Source: Synechococcus elongatus PCC 11801 | Lineage (GTDB): Bacteria > Cyanobacteriota > Cyanobacteriia > Synechococcales > Synechococcaceae | Direction: 5' to 3' | Length of the DNA stretch: 64,000 nucleotides | Assembly: GCF_003846445.2 (NCBI RefSeq) | Contig: NZ_CP030139.2 | Coordinates: forward strand, 2,652,861 to 2,716,860 | Shown: piece by piece, positions 56,756-64,000 of the stretch | How the letters are laid out: every line of letters starts with the position of its first letter | Numbering within the stretch: position 1 is the first letter of the stretch | Made by a program: the position numbers and the translations under genes | The notes under the pieces: model-generated | Databases searched by the model: none | The model's input: only the letters and a program-made list of their open reading frames with translations | What the model was told of the DNA's origin: nothing

Positions 56756-57013
56756 TTAAGTGGGAATTAGCTCACCAGGACGGAGACGCGACCAGCGATC
56801 GCGATCGGCCACAAAGCTTTGACAGTCCACTACATCCCATTCCATCTCGATCTGGTCATAGGTTCCATCCGTCATGCGGATGTTGACGTTGATGGTGGGT
56901 GACTGGGGCTCAAAATCAGGCTGTTCGGTGAGATGAGGCTGTTGATGTTGCGTTTCGACCTCGTGATAGGTCCGACAACGATCGACAAGCGCACAGTGAA
57001 TGCAAATACACAT
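56756..57013 (-). CDS. ycf34: Ycf34 family protein
   Basis: An 85-residue protein whose true start is ATG 57013 (MCICIHCALVDRCRTYHEVE), since the family begins exactly with the Cys-rich MCIC..C...DRC..YH motif. QQPHLTEQPDFEPQSPTINV follows, again diagnostic of Ycf34, then a short beta-rich C-terminus. The Cys/His set is reported in a cyanobacterium to bind an iron-sulfur cluster and to affect the photosynthetic apparatus. The gene is present in cyanobacteria and red-lineage plastids. It is upstream of tsaB on the same strand. Confidence 0.93.
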   Translation of the reverse strand: MCICIHCALVDRCRTYHEVETQHQQPHLTEQPDFEPQSPTINVNIRMTDGTYDQIEMEWDVVDCQSFVADRDRWSRLRPGELIPT

Positions 57014-57160
57014 CGCCTCAGTCCTCAGGCAACTTGCCCCTACGGTAGCCCAGATCACCAAGGCTTGACCCTGTCGTATTGATCTGTGAACTGTCTCTGC
57101 AAACGCTCAAGTCTTTGTCACAGCCTCAGTTGCGATCGCCCAGAGGTTGTTTAATTCACC

Positions 57161-57586
57161 CTATGTCTCAGAGGCAGCCAAATCTAAATCATCAATCTTC
57201 CAGCCTTTGCCGTCACGAAGAAAAGTCACTGCTATTTCCTGACTTTGTCCATTGCGCAGGGAGAGCGTCACAGGCAAAATCACGCGATCGCCCTGCAGAT
57301 CGGGCTTGCCAGGGCGTGATCGCAGATACTGCCGTAGTCCAGTGCGCTGTAGCACCCGCTTAAATTCCTTAAACGGTACTCGACCTTGATAGGCAGGACT
57401 AAGGCTGGCATAAGCCACTTCGAGCCGACCTTGTCCAACCAGGGCCACAAATTCCCCGAGAGCTTGGGTGAGGCCGCGGCTCCCTAGAACAATGCGAACT
57501 GCTTGGAAGCCCCAGAGTCCTACCACGGTTCCGATAACAACGACCAAGGTGAGGCTAGGGTTGGGCAGGAGCTGTGAGAATTCCAT
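57161..57586 (-). CDS. Hypothetical single-pass membrane protein (DUF4878-like soluble part)
   Basis: A 141-residue protein with one N-terminal membrane helix (LTLVVVIGTVVGLWGFQAV) and a soluble domain of the cystatin/NTF2-like pattern. A helix FVALVGQGRLEVAYASLSPA is followed by YQGRVPFKEFKRVLQRTGLR and beta strands (RVILPVTLSLRNGQSQEIAV, TFLRDGKGWKIDDLDL). WKIDDL is the frequent end of DUF4878/Lumazine-binding-like domains. The function is unknown. It stands alone, 78 bases downstream of the DUF389 gene on the same strand. Confidence 0.75.
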   Translation of the reverse strand: MEFSQLLPNPSLTLVVVIGTVVGLWGFQAVRIVLGSRGLTQALGEFVALVGQGRLEVAYASLSPAYQGRVPFKEFKRVLQRTGLRQYLRSRPGKPDLQGDRVILPVTLSLRNGQSQEIAVTFLRDGKGWKIDDLDLAASET

Positions 57587-57664
57587 GGGGCGTGGGTTGG
57601 CAGCGACCCTATTGTCCGTTACGGCGGCTGCCTGCTGAACTTCGCAAGCGATCGCGATGACCTT

Positions 57665-58819
57665 TTAAGGGTTCTCAGGAGTAGCAGAGGGTAGCTCAGG
57701 TTCGGGTGCGGGCGTGGTTTGCCCTGATGGCTCTGCAACTGCTTCGGCTGGTGCTGGGGTTGCTTCTGGTGCCGGTACGGCTGGCGTGGGTGGAGCTGGT
57801 AAGGGAGTCTCTTCAGCCGGAGATTCGTCAGATGTTACCTCAACAGAGCTCGATACGAAGAAAATCAGCCGGACCGGCCGCTTCAGTTTATTTTCGAGGA
57901 ACGTTTCAACGAGATCGACTTGTCGGGGAGTGACAGGGCGCAGAGCACGGACTTGCAACTGTACCTCGATCGGATCGCGGTTCCAGTTGATGCTGACCCC
58001 CAGTAACTGAACTTGCCGACCCACGGTGATGGTTTCCGTCAGCAAAATGTCGCGTAGATCGCGCTGCAGGCGGGCATTTTGGAGCGATTCCCAAAAGCTT
58101 AAGCCAAGGGGAATGCTCAACAGGGAGGTTAGGAAAAGGCTGAGATAGAGGCCCCGTGAGGTTTTTTGGCGCGTGACTCCCATCAGCTTGAAGGTCACAA
58201 TCGCCGCCAAAATAATCCCGACAACGTTGGTCAGGAAGAGTAGCATTGCGCCCCCGCTGGCCTGCCAATCTCCCTGAGCAAGGGTCAGACCCACGGTCGC
58301 CAAGGGTGGCATCAAGGCGACAGCAATACCTGTCCCTGCGATCGCATCACTCAGGTTGTGCTTGACACTGGCATAGGCTGCGACAGAACCTGCCACTACT
58401 GCAACACCCAAATCCAACAAGTTGGGGTTGGTGCGAGCTAACACTTCGCTGCCGTACTCAGGCAAGGCCACCAACCGCCCGAGGAACCAAGACAGGGTGA
58501 TGGCCACCACGATCGCCACGATCAGGCTCAAGCCGGCTCGCTTCAGCAGGCGAAGACTGCCATTGGCGCCTGCCAGTGCTAGACCCCGTAGGGGTTGCAA
58601 CACCGGCGCAATCAACATGGCACCGATGATGACGGCGACGCTATTGGCCAGCAAGCCAAGGGTAGCCACCGAGGCAGAAGTGACGACCAGAAACAGATAG
58701 GACTGGGTTAATCCTGAGCTACGGCGAATATTGCGTTCCAACTCTCTGCAGACGCGATCGATATCGCTGGGAGAGCGGCGGGGCGTAAAAAGTGTCTTGA
58801 GCAGGGATTTAGAAGACAA
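57665..58819 (-). CDS. DUF389 (TIGR00341-like) membrane protein
   Basis: A 384-residue protein with a short basic N-terminus, five to seven membrane helices and a long cytosolic Pro/Glu/Thr-rich tail. The DUF389 core is clear: VTSASVATLGLLANSVAVII, GAMLIAPVLQPLRGLALAGA, VVAGSVAAYASVKHNLSDAI and AGTGIAVALMPPLATVGLTL. The function of the family is unknown; transport has been suggested. The final 60 residues (PAEETPLPAPPTPAVPAPEA) are low complexity. It starts 15 bases after the stop of the solute-binding protein gene, so they are likely co-transcribed behind rpmI-rplT. Confidence 0.9.
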   Translation of the reverse strand: MSSKSLLKTLFTPRRSPSDIDRVCRELERNIRRSSGLTQSYLFLVVTSASVATLGLLANSVAVIIGAMLIAPVLQPLRGLALAGANGSLRLLKRAGLSLIVAIVVAITLSWFLGRLVALPEYGSEVLARTNPNLLDLGVAVVAGSVAAYASVKHNLSDAIAGTGIAVALMPPLATVGLTLAQGDWQASGGAMLLFLTNVVGIILAAIVTFKLMGVTRQKTSRGLYLSLFLTSLLSIPLGLSFWESLQNARLQRDLRDILLTETITVGRQVQLLGVSINWNRDPIEVQLQVRALRPVTPRQVDLVETFLENKLKRPVRLIFFVSSSVEVTSDESPAEETPLPAPPTPAVPAPEATPAPAEAVAEPSGQTTPAPEPELPSATPENP

Positions 58820-58834
58820 GCAAATTGCGGCGGC

Positions 58835-59617
58835 CTAGAGACCCCAGTCATTTTTCATGTCTCTTAGCTTGTCATCTGCACTCCATTTCTGCAGTACGCG
58901 ATCGACCGCAATTTGGAGCGATCGGTACTGCAAGCCCTGGGGCAACGCGATCGCCAGTGGGAAATCGCCCCATTGTTGTGGCAAGAGCTGATAGCGCGGA
59001 TCTTGGCGCTGCCACTGCTGGAGGATCAGGCGATCTGCGGCGATCGCCTCTACCTGTCCTTGCTGGAGAGCAGCTTGAGCCGCCGCGTAGTTCTCGACAC
59101 CCACCAGCTGAAATTCGGGTGCTTGCCACCGAAGAAGCGGAATGGCACTGGATCCTTGCAAGACGGCAACACGCTGGAGAGCCAGAGTTCCGCGCAGACT
59201 GAGCAAACCAATGCGATCGCGATAGTAAGGCTGGCTGAACTGCACGACGCGCCGCCGTGAGTCCGTCACGGTCATTTGAGCGATCAAAATATCGACGCGA
59301 TCATCCAAGAGTGCGGGAATGCGATCGCGACTCCGTAAGCCTTGAAAACGAATGGAGGCTGGATTTCCTAATAACTCTGCCGCTAGCGATCGTGCTAAAT
59401 CGACTTCAAAGCCCTGCCACTGACCCTGAGCATCTTGCCAGGACAAAGGCGCGACATCGGCTTGCACGCCCACGATGAGATAGCCACGTCGCTTAATGGT
59501 TTCTAAATCAGCTGCGAGTCCACCACTGGCGATCGCTCCATAAAAAAAGGACGCCATCACAGACGTCCCAAGCATGAGCCAGCGTCGCAACAAGGTCGGT
59601 CGGCTGGCTTTATTCAT
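58835..59617 (-). CDS. Amino-acid-type ABC transporter substrate-binding protein (family 3)
   Basis: A 260-residue periplasmic binding protein with a signal peptide (WLMLGTSVMASFFYGAIASG). The family 3 pattern is RGYLIVGVQADVAPLSWQDA, QGFEVDLARSLAAELLGNPA, LLDDRVDILIAQMTVTDSRR and VVQFSQPYYRDRIGLLSLRG. It would bind a polar amino acid or similar small molecule. No permease or ATPase is adjacent, which is unusual, and the gene instead lies ten bases after rplT and 15 bases before the DUF389 gene. It may work with a transporter elsewhere, or be a sensor or an enzyme-like relative. Confidence 0.88.
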   Translation of the reverse strand: MNKASRPTLLRRWLMLGTSVMASFFYGAIASGGLAADLETIKRRGYLIVGVQADVAPLSWQDAQGQWQGFEVDLARSLAAELLGNPASIRFQGLRSRDRIPALLDDRVDILIAQMTVTDSRRRVVQFSQPYYRDRIGLLSLRGTLALQRVAVLQGSSAIPLLRWQAPEFQLVGVENYAAAQAALQQGQVEAIAADRLILQQWQRQDPRYQLLPQQWGDFPLAIALPQGLQYRSLQIAVDRVLQKWSADDKLRDMKNDWGL

Positions 59618-59627
59618 GACGATTAAC

Positions 59628-59978
59628 CTAGGCCTTCAGCGCTAGTTCCACGATCGCTTTGAAGCCCGCGCTGTCCAAGACAGCCAATTGAGCGAGCATT
59701 TTGCGGTTGATTTGGATATCGGCTTTCTTGAGAGCGCCGATCAACCGGCTGTAGCTGACGCCATGCAGACGAGCTGCAGCGTTGATCCGAGCAATCCAAA
59801 GACGGCGAAAGTCCCGCTTGCGACGACGACGGTCACGGTAGGCATTGGTCAATGCCTTCATGACGCGTTGGTTAGCAGTGCGGAAGAGTTTGGAGTTACC
59901 GCTCCGGAAGCCCTTCGCCAGCTTCAGGATTTTGTTACGACGTTTGCGGGCAACATTGCCACGCTTGACTCGAGCCAT
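59628..59978 (-). CDS. rplT: 50S ribosomal protein L20
   Basis: A 116-residue basic protein with the L20 pattern [40 protein letters not shown] and RIRRLW-like [20 protein letters not shown]. It binds 23S rRNA early in assembly and, in some bacteria, represses its own operon. It lies 43 bases after rpmI. infC is not upstream here, unlike in many bacteria. Confidence 0.97.
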   Translation of the reverse strand: MARVKRGNVARKRRNKILKLAKGFRSGNSKLFRTANQRVMKALTNAYRDRRRRKRDFRRLWIARINAAARLHGVSYSRLIGALKKADIQINRKMLAQLAVLDSAGFKAIVELALKA

Positions 59979-60021
59979 GGTCTGGAATCCTTCGGTGTAC
60001 TAAGGGGGAAGTGGCCGCGTC

Positions 60022-60222
60022 CTAGAAGGAGTAAGGCAGCATCAACTTCACCCGCTCTTGGTCGGTCTCATGCACAACCTCAGGCTGGCTCAGCCGGCGT
60101 CTGCGGGTGGCATTTTTGTGTTGGAGCAGGTGGTTTTTGAAAGCCTTACGGCGGATGGCTTTGCCGTTACCGCTGATGCGGAACCGCTTCGCCGCTGCTT
60201 TGCGAGTTTTGAGTTTCGGCAT
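60022..60222 (-). CDS. rpmI: 50S ribosomal protein L35
   Basis: A 66-residue basic protein with ATG at 60222 ([20 protein letters not shown]), the normal L35 N-terminus, and the conserved [20 protein letters not shown]. The frame is open for another 41 codons upstream, but L35 is a fixed-size protein and that part is not coding. It is followed by rplT, the universal pair rpmI-rplT. Confidence 0.97.
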   Translation of the reverse strand: MPKLKTRKAAAKRFRISGNGKAIRRKAFKNHLLQHKNATRRRRLSQPEVVHETDQERVKLMLPYSF

Positions 60223-60438
60223 TGCTCTGCTGCGAAACGAACAGCTATCTAGCGTAGCGTGAGGGCTGGGCCTAGGGCAACCATTCGGGCTGTGGCGAGG
60301 TCGCACCATGGCCACGACAGTGGTTTCAAGTGATGTCAGAAACACCAGAGACGATGGGATGATTGCTGGCTTGCTGATTCTCTACGCTCCCTCATCTGAG
60401 GCTGAGGACTACTAGCCGTCAGTCAGGGCTCAGGCTGA

Positions 60439-61383
60439 TCAGAGGGACACACAGGCAGCCGCGATCGCTTGCAGATGGCGGGGATCTGTCCCACAACAGC
60501 CTCCCAAGACATTGATCTGCCGAAAGGTTGCCAGAAGCGACTGATAATCTTGCCCCAATTCCAGTGGATTACCAATATCCAGTTCGGTCGCGTCATCCAG
60601 CTCAGCGTGACTTAAGCGCGAGGCATTGGCACGAATGCTGCGGATGCGCTGCACCCAACTTGCTTCCCGTGTAAGGACAGAGTGGAAATGACTGGGATGA
60701 GCACAGTTAATTGAGAAATAACTCGTGTATGAGTCTGTAGCCGCATCGATGATACAAACGGCTTCCTCTAAAGTTTCACCACTTGGCAAGCGACCATCAG
60801 TTTCCACTGTAAATGAAATGGTGATGGGAATGCCGGTGTTTTGGGCTGCAAGAACAACCCCCAATGCTTCGTCAATATAGTTCAGTGTGTAAGCACTGAC
60901 CAAATCAGCATTGGATTCCGCAAACGTCTCAATTTGGGGCCGGTGGTAGGCTGCTGCAGTTTGGGCATCCATGCGGGCTTCGGCTTGATAGCCATCACCG
61001 CGGGGACCCAAGCAACCACTAATGACAATGGGTTTCTGCAGATGTGACCATTGCGATCGGATGGCTTCGAGTAACTGAATTGATTGTTGGTTTAGATCTT
61101 TTAGTACAGATGCACTATGGCCAAGGCGATCGCCCCAATCTTGGCTAGCTCGCCATGTGGGGCTATCCAAAATCATTCCCGTATTGAATTGCTCAGCGAT
61201 CGCAAGATAGTTAGCATAATACTCCTCTAGAATGACTCTCCCTCGAGGATCGTTGACTAAAGGAAAACTGGCAAAGCAGGGTAGATCAAAACCCTTGTGG
61301 AAGATGAGAATGGTTTCAAGCCCTCCATCCCCCAAAAATAAATCACCTTGAAGTTGAGGAAGACTTTGTCGATAAATAGCCAT
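60439..61383 (-). CDS. Homocysteine S-methyltransferase family protein
   Basis: A 314-residue TIM-barrel protein. The zinc-binding cysteines are present: one in IVISGCLGPRGDGYQ and two in NVLGGCCGTDPRHLQAIA. ERx-like LGDGGLETILIFHKGFDLPC opens the protein. Members move a methyl group from S-methylmethionine, betaine or methylcobalamin to homocysteine or related thiols and selenols. The methyl donor here is not readable. Start ATG 61383 (MAIYRQSLPQLQGDLFLGDG). It stands alone, and codons are a little AT-richer than in its neighbours. Confidence 0.88.
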   Translation of the reverse strand: MAIYRQSLPQLQGDLFLGDGGLETILIFHKGFDLPCFASFPLVNDPRGRVILEEYYANYLAIAEQFNTGMILDSPTWRASQDWGDRLGHSASVLKDLNQQSIQLLEAIRSQWSHLQKPIVISGCLGPRGDGYQAEARMDAQTAAAYHRPQIETFAESNADLVSAYTLNYIDEALGVVLAAQNTGIPITISFTVETDGRLPSGETLEEAVCIIDAATDSYTSYFSINCAHPSHFHSVLTREASWVQRIRSIRANASRLSHAELDDATELDIGNPLELGQDYQSLLATFRQINVLGGCCGTDPRHLQAIAAACVSL

Positions 61384-61555
61384 TACTTAACAAGTAGTTT
61401 TCCTGATTTTAAAAAGCAGTTTTGGCCTGATTAACGTTTGCTACAAAATTTTTGAGATTACTGACTGTCTTCCCTTGGAGCTCGTAGTTGCCCAGAAGGG
61501 ATTACGCACTGAAGCCGCGATCGCCCGTAGGATGGCGACAGTCTGGTGAATCATA

Positions 61556-62287
61556 ATGCGCTGTCTGGTCTTCTCGTCTGCCACGGAAGTTGTCCAATCT
61601 GTTGCTGATCGCATCGCCGATCGCCTACAAGCGCAACCCCAACTGACCCTTGGCCTAGCCACGGGCCGAACCATGGTGCCGCTCTACGCCGAGCTACTGC
61701 GCCGCCCGATCAACTGGCAGCACTGCCGGGTGTTTGCGTTGGATGAATATTGGGGGCTAGCCGCGAATCATCCAGCCTCTTTTGCAGCAGAACTCCAGCG
61801 TCGTTTCTGTCAGTCAGCCAGACTGCGACCCGATCAAGTTGAATTTTTGAATGGGGCTGCCTTAGATCCTGTGCAGGAAGCACAGCGCTATCGCCGTTGC
61901 TTAGAGCAAGTAGGTGGCTTGGATCTGCAACTGCTCGGGGTGGGGGAAAACGGTCATCTTGCCTTTAATGAACCTGGTAGTGCCCGAGAGAGTCGAGTCC
62001 GTCTGGTCCAACTGAGCGATCGCACCCGTCAGCAAAATGCAGGGGCTTTTGGTGGCGATCCTGAAGCCGTCCCCCGTACAGCTCTCAGTTTAGGGCTGGC
62101 CGACATTCTGGAAGCCCGCGAGCTCCTGTGGCTCGTCACGGGTTCCAGCAAAGCGAATATTCTGGCCCAGTCTTTGCAATCTCCTCCATCGACAGCAATC
62201 CCCGCCTCTTATTTGCAGGAACATCCTGCGACGACACTCTATGCCGATAGTGAAGCAGCGGCCTTATTGGCGATTCCCCAACCCTGA
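61556..62287 (+). CDS. nagB: Glucosamine-6-phosphate deaminase-like protein
   Basis: A 243-residue isomerase-fold protein. LGLATGRTMVPLYAELLRRP is the phosphate loop, FALDEYWGLAANHPASF the catalytic Asp region, and LLGVGENGHLAFNEPGSA the strongest NagB motif, followed by LSLGLADILEARELLWLVTG (compare TVG in NagB). It would convert glucosamine-6-phosphate to fructose-6-phosphate plus ammonia. 6-phosphogluconolactonase (DevB/Pgl) shares the fold, but GENGHLAFNEPG favours NagB. Its 3' end overlaps the convergent hypothetical gene by 24 bases. Confidence 0.88.
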   Translation: MRCLVFSSATEVVQSVADRIADRLQAQPQLTLGLATGRTMVPLYAELLRRPINWQHCRVFALDEYWGLAANHPASFAAELQRRFCQSARLRPDQVEFLNGAALDPVQEAQRYRRCLEQVGGLDLQLLGVGENGHLAFNEPGSARESRVRLVQLSDRTRQQNAGAFGGDPEAVPRTALSLGLADILEARELLWLVTGSSKANILAQSLQSPPSTAIPASYLQEHPATTLYADSEAAALLAIPQP

Positions 62288-62725
62288 AGCAGCCTCAACA
62301 CTAGGATTCTGAGGTGGTGGGGCGATCGCAGGAGTCAGTGATGGTGGTTCCATCGTCGTTGTTGGAGCTGTCAGCGATCGCGCATGCCACCAAGCCTGTT
62401 GTTCAGGGCTGAGCTTCACAGAATAGAACGTGATTACGACCGGCTGACTCTGGTGTCCGGGCTCCAAGATTTCTACTGCGTAGGAGGGCGATCGCCTCGT
62501 GGCCAGATCCACCACAAAGCGACGCCCAATCCGCCGCCAGCTCGGTTCTTTGCCGCGCCACTGTAACCGACAACAAGGCCAAGGCAGCTCATCGCGATCG
62601 AAGAGGCGACAACAAGGCCCAATAATTCGGTAGCTGTAGTGCCCACCCGGACTGGCAATTACTGCACCGCTGGGCAGTGGGTGTGCTGCCACAACCCGGT
62701 AGGATTCAGAGTTCTGCGAGTCCAT
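62264..62725 (-). CDS. Hypothetical protein, Cys/Trp-rich, 153 residues
   Basis: A frame from ATG 62725 (MDSQNSESYRVVAAHPLPSG). The middle part has closely spaced Cys and Trp (IIGPCCRLFDRDELPWPCCR, LQWRGKEPSWRRIGRRFVVD) and a beta-rich pattern. The last 45 residues are Pro/Thr-rich and disordered. I do not recognise a family. No signal peptide or membrane helix. It lies 11 bases upstream of... that is, on the minus strand it directly follows the HtrA gene (stop 62737) and is probably co-transcribed with it. Confidence 0.65.
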   Translation of the reverse strand: MDSQNSESYRVVAAHPLPSGAVIASPGGHYSYRIIGPCCRLFDRDELPWPCCRLQWRGKEPSWRRIGRRFVVDLATRRSPSYAVEILEPGHQSQPVVITFYSVKLSPEQQAWWHARSLTAPTTTMEPPSLTPAIAPPPQNPSVEAASGLGNRQ

Positions 62726-62736
62726 GATGACTGGCG

Positions 62737-63891
62737 TTAGCCCTGCTGCTGGGGAATTTCAGCCAGTTGAACCGTCACTTGCCGCTTCTGTTGCTGGCGG
62801 AGCAGATCCAAGGAGAGGCGATCGCCTACTTTCTTTTTCTCGACTGCTGCCTGCAGATCCGAAGCGGAACGAATTGACTGACCGTCTGCAGTCGTGATGA
62901 CATCACCGCGACGAATCCCAGCGGCAGCGGCGGGGGAGTTCGGCAACACTTGCACAATCAAAGCACCCTCAATTTCGGGTAGCTTGATGCGGGCATTGGG
63001 ATTGCGGTTGTTCTCCTGAGCAATCTCCGGCGTCAGCGGCAGCATCTGCACTCCCAACAGTGGATGAGATGCCTTACCCGTTTGAATGATTTGATCGGCA
63101 ATGCGACGAGCAGTGTTGATCGGGACGGCAAAGCCGATGCCTTGACCATCGGCACGAATCGCCGTGTTGATGCCGATTACTTCACCGGCAGCATTAAGCA
63201 GTGGACCGCCGGAATTACCCGGATTGATCGCTGCGTCCGTTTGGATGAAGCCAACGCGCTTGTCAGGAATTCCAACCTCCGAACTCGATCGCCCGGTGGC
63301 GCTGATAATCCCAACTGTGACAGTACTATCGAGGCCGAGCGGGTTACCAATGGCGATCGCCCATTCACCAGGACGGAGTTGATCCGAGTTCCCCAAACGA
63401 ACCGTCGGCAGATCTTTGGCGTCGATTTTGACCACAGCGACATCGGTAACTGAATCTGCGCCTAAGACCTTGCCCTCATAGGTGCGTCCATCCTTGAGCC
63501 GCACTTGGACGCGATCGGCCCCTTCCACCACGTGGGCATTGGTCATCAGGAGACCATTGCTGTCAAAGATAAAACCTGATCCTGAGCCGCGTTCAACGCG
63601 ATCGTTGGCTGGCGGGCCGCCAAACAATCCCCCAAAAGGATCGGCATTACCGACCCGGCGTGAGGCATTAATTCGCACCACTGCAGCACCTTCGCGTTCC
63701 ACCGCTGCCACGATGAAGTTGCCATTTTCGGGCAATGGCAATGGGGGTCGGCTTGGTGCAGCCGCTTCGCTGCGGTTCACCGACAGGGGATTTGGAGGAG
63801 CGGGGAGCTGTGCCACTTGCGAACAGCCCCCCAAGCCCAACAGCACAAGACCGCTGAGTCCCAAGGTCCGTGTGAAGAAGCTGTCAGTCAT
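62737..63891 (-). CDS. HtrA/DegP-type serine protease, predicted lipoprotein
   Basis: A 384-residue trypsin-like protease with one PDZ domain. The catalytic triad is intact: His in LLMTNAHVVEGADRVQVRLK, Asp in GADSVTDVAVVKIDAKDLPT and Ser in TDAAINPGNSGGPLLNAAGE. The PDZ domain covers about residues 280-375 (GVQMLPLTPEIAQENNRNPN, NSPAAAAGIRRGDVITTADG). The N-terminus ends in a lipobox, LGLGGCSQ (Cys 23), so the protein should be a membrane-anchored lipoprotein. Cyanobacteria have three such proteases (HtrA, HhoA, HhoB), and I cannot say which this is. They degrade or refold damaged envelope and lumen proteins. Confidence 0.93.
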   Translation of the reverse strand: MTDSFFTRTLGLSGLVLLGLGGCSQVAQLPAPPNPLSVNRSEAAAPSRPPLPLPENGNFIVAAVEREGAAVVRINASRRVGNADPFGGLFGGPPANDRVERGSGSGFIFDSNGLLMTNAHVVEGADRVQVRLKDGRTYEGKVLGADSVTDVAVVKIDAKDLPTVRLGNSDQLRPGEWAIAIGNPLGLDSTVTVGIISATGRSSSEVGIPDKRVGFIQTDAAINPGNSGGPLLNAAGEVIGINTAIRADGQGIGFAVPINTARRIADQIIQTGKASHPLLGVQMLPLTPEIAQENNRNPNARIKLPEIEGALIVQVLPNSPAAAAGIRRGDVITTADGQSIRSASDLQAAVEKKKVGDRLSLDLLRQQQKRQVTVQLAEIPQQQG

Positions 63892-64000
63892 GAAGCGACC
63901 CGTGGCCGGGGGAAATGCTGAATTTATTCTAGGTCTGGCCTCCAGACCGGAACGCAGCGCTTGGTACGGCTTTCCGTCCTGTCTCCTGTGGCAGTCGCTG

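Overview
The window comes from the chromosome of a unicellular freshwater cyanobacterium and closely fits Synechococcus elongatus (PCC 7942/6301 type); the species call is from memory, not from a database search. The signs are a dense scatter of the HIP1 octamer GCGATCGC, cyanobacterial or plastid-type gene sets (psbEFLJ with ycf48 and a rubredoxin, ndhC-ndhK-ndhJ, a Hli protein, ycf34, the response regulator rpaB), a moderate to high GC content and tightly packed genes on both strands. There is one tRNA (Leu, GAG) and no rRNA, CRISPR array or insertion sequence.

Layout. 1-7.4 kb, minus strand: a cut-off small protein gene, a proline-rich membrane protein, YajQ, a DprA-like protein, a tightly coupled run hli-queE-queC-pabB-pabC (7-deazaguanine and p-aminobenzoate synthesis), then a methyltransferase coupled to a Psb32-like TPM protein. 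7.8-12.1 kb, plus strand: an AT-richer, HIP1-poor cluster sufE-like / COG0523 GTPase / folE / COG0523 GTPase / hemB. It has two copies of one 15-base Fur/Zur-type operator, one at the cluster promoter and one just before hemB, and reads as a zinc-limitation regulon. 12.3-14.6 kb, minus: psbJ, psbL, psbF, psbE (the first three too short for routine ORF calls), ycf48 and a membrane-anchored rubredoxin. 14.8-16.4 kb, plus: overlapping ndhC-K-J with a good terminator.

16.5-34.5 kb is mostly housekeeping and transport: two unknown proteins, a peptide-type double ABC ATPase coupled to a PatD-like protein, cytochrome b561, a HAD phosphatase, acetyl-CoA synthetase, a double META protein, pyrophosphatase, a MASE1-PAS-GGDEF-EAL protein, an ABC-F protein, a SulP transporter, biotin carboxylase, tRNA-Leu and an LpxB-related protein.

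34.7-37.7 kb, minus, is the strangest part. Three apparently co-transcribed genes of unknown function encode (i) a possible PD-(D/E)xK-like nuclease fused to a hydrophobic segment, (ii) a DUF4145/HEPN-like helical protein and (iii) an LRAT-like (NCEHWA) domain fused to a glycine/alanine-rich membrane segment. The first two are otherwise unrelated but end in nearly the same 39-residue C-terminal tag. This is the best candidate for an undescribed system here.

38-64 kb: relA/spoT, a VirB10-like envelope protein, an FMN reductase, pepA, mobA, a DUF4346 protein, nnr, lpxD, an orphan PstB-like ATPase with degenerate motifs, an FxLYD-like secreted protein, radA, rpaB, a lipid operon plsX-fabH-fabD-plsC, an ElyC-like protein, tsaB, ycf34, a run rpmI-rplT-solute-binding protein-DUF389, a homocysteine methyltransferase, a nagB-like gene and a lipoprotein HtrA protease.
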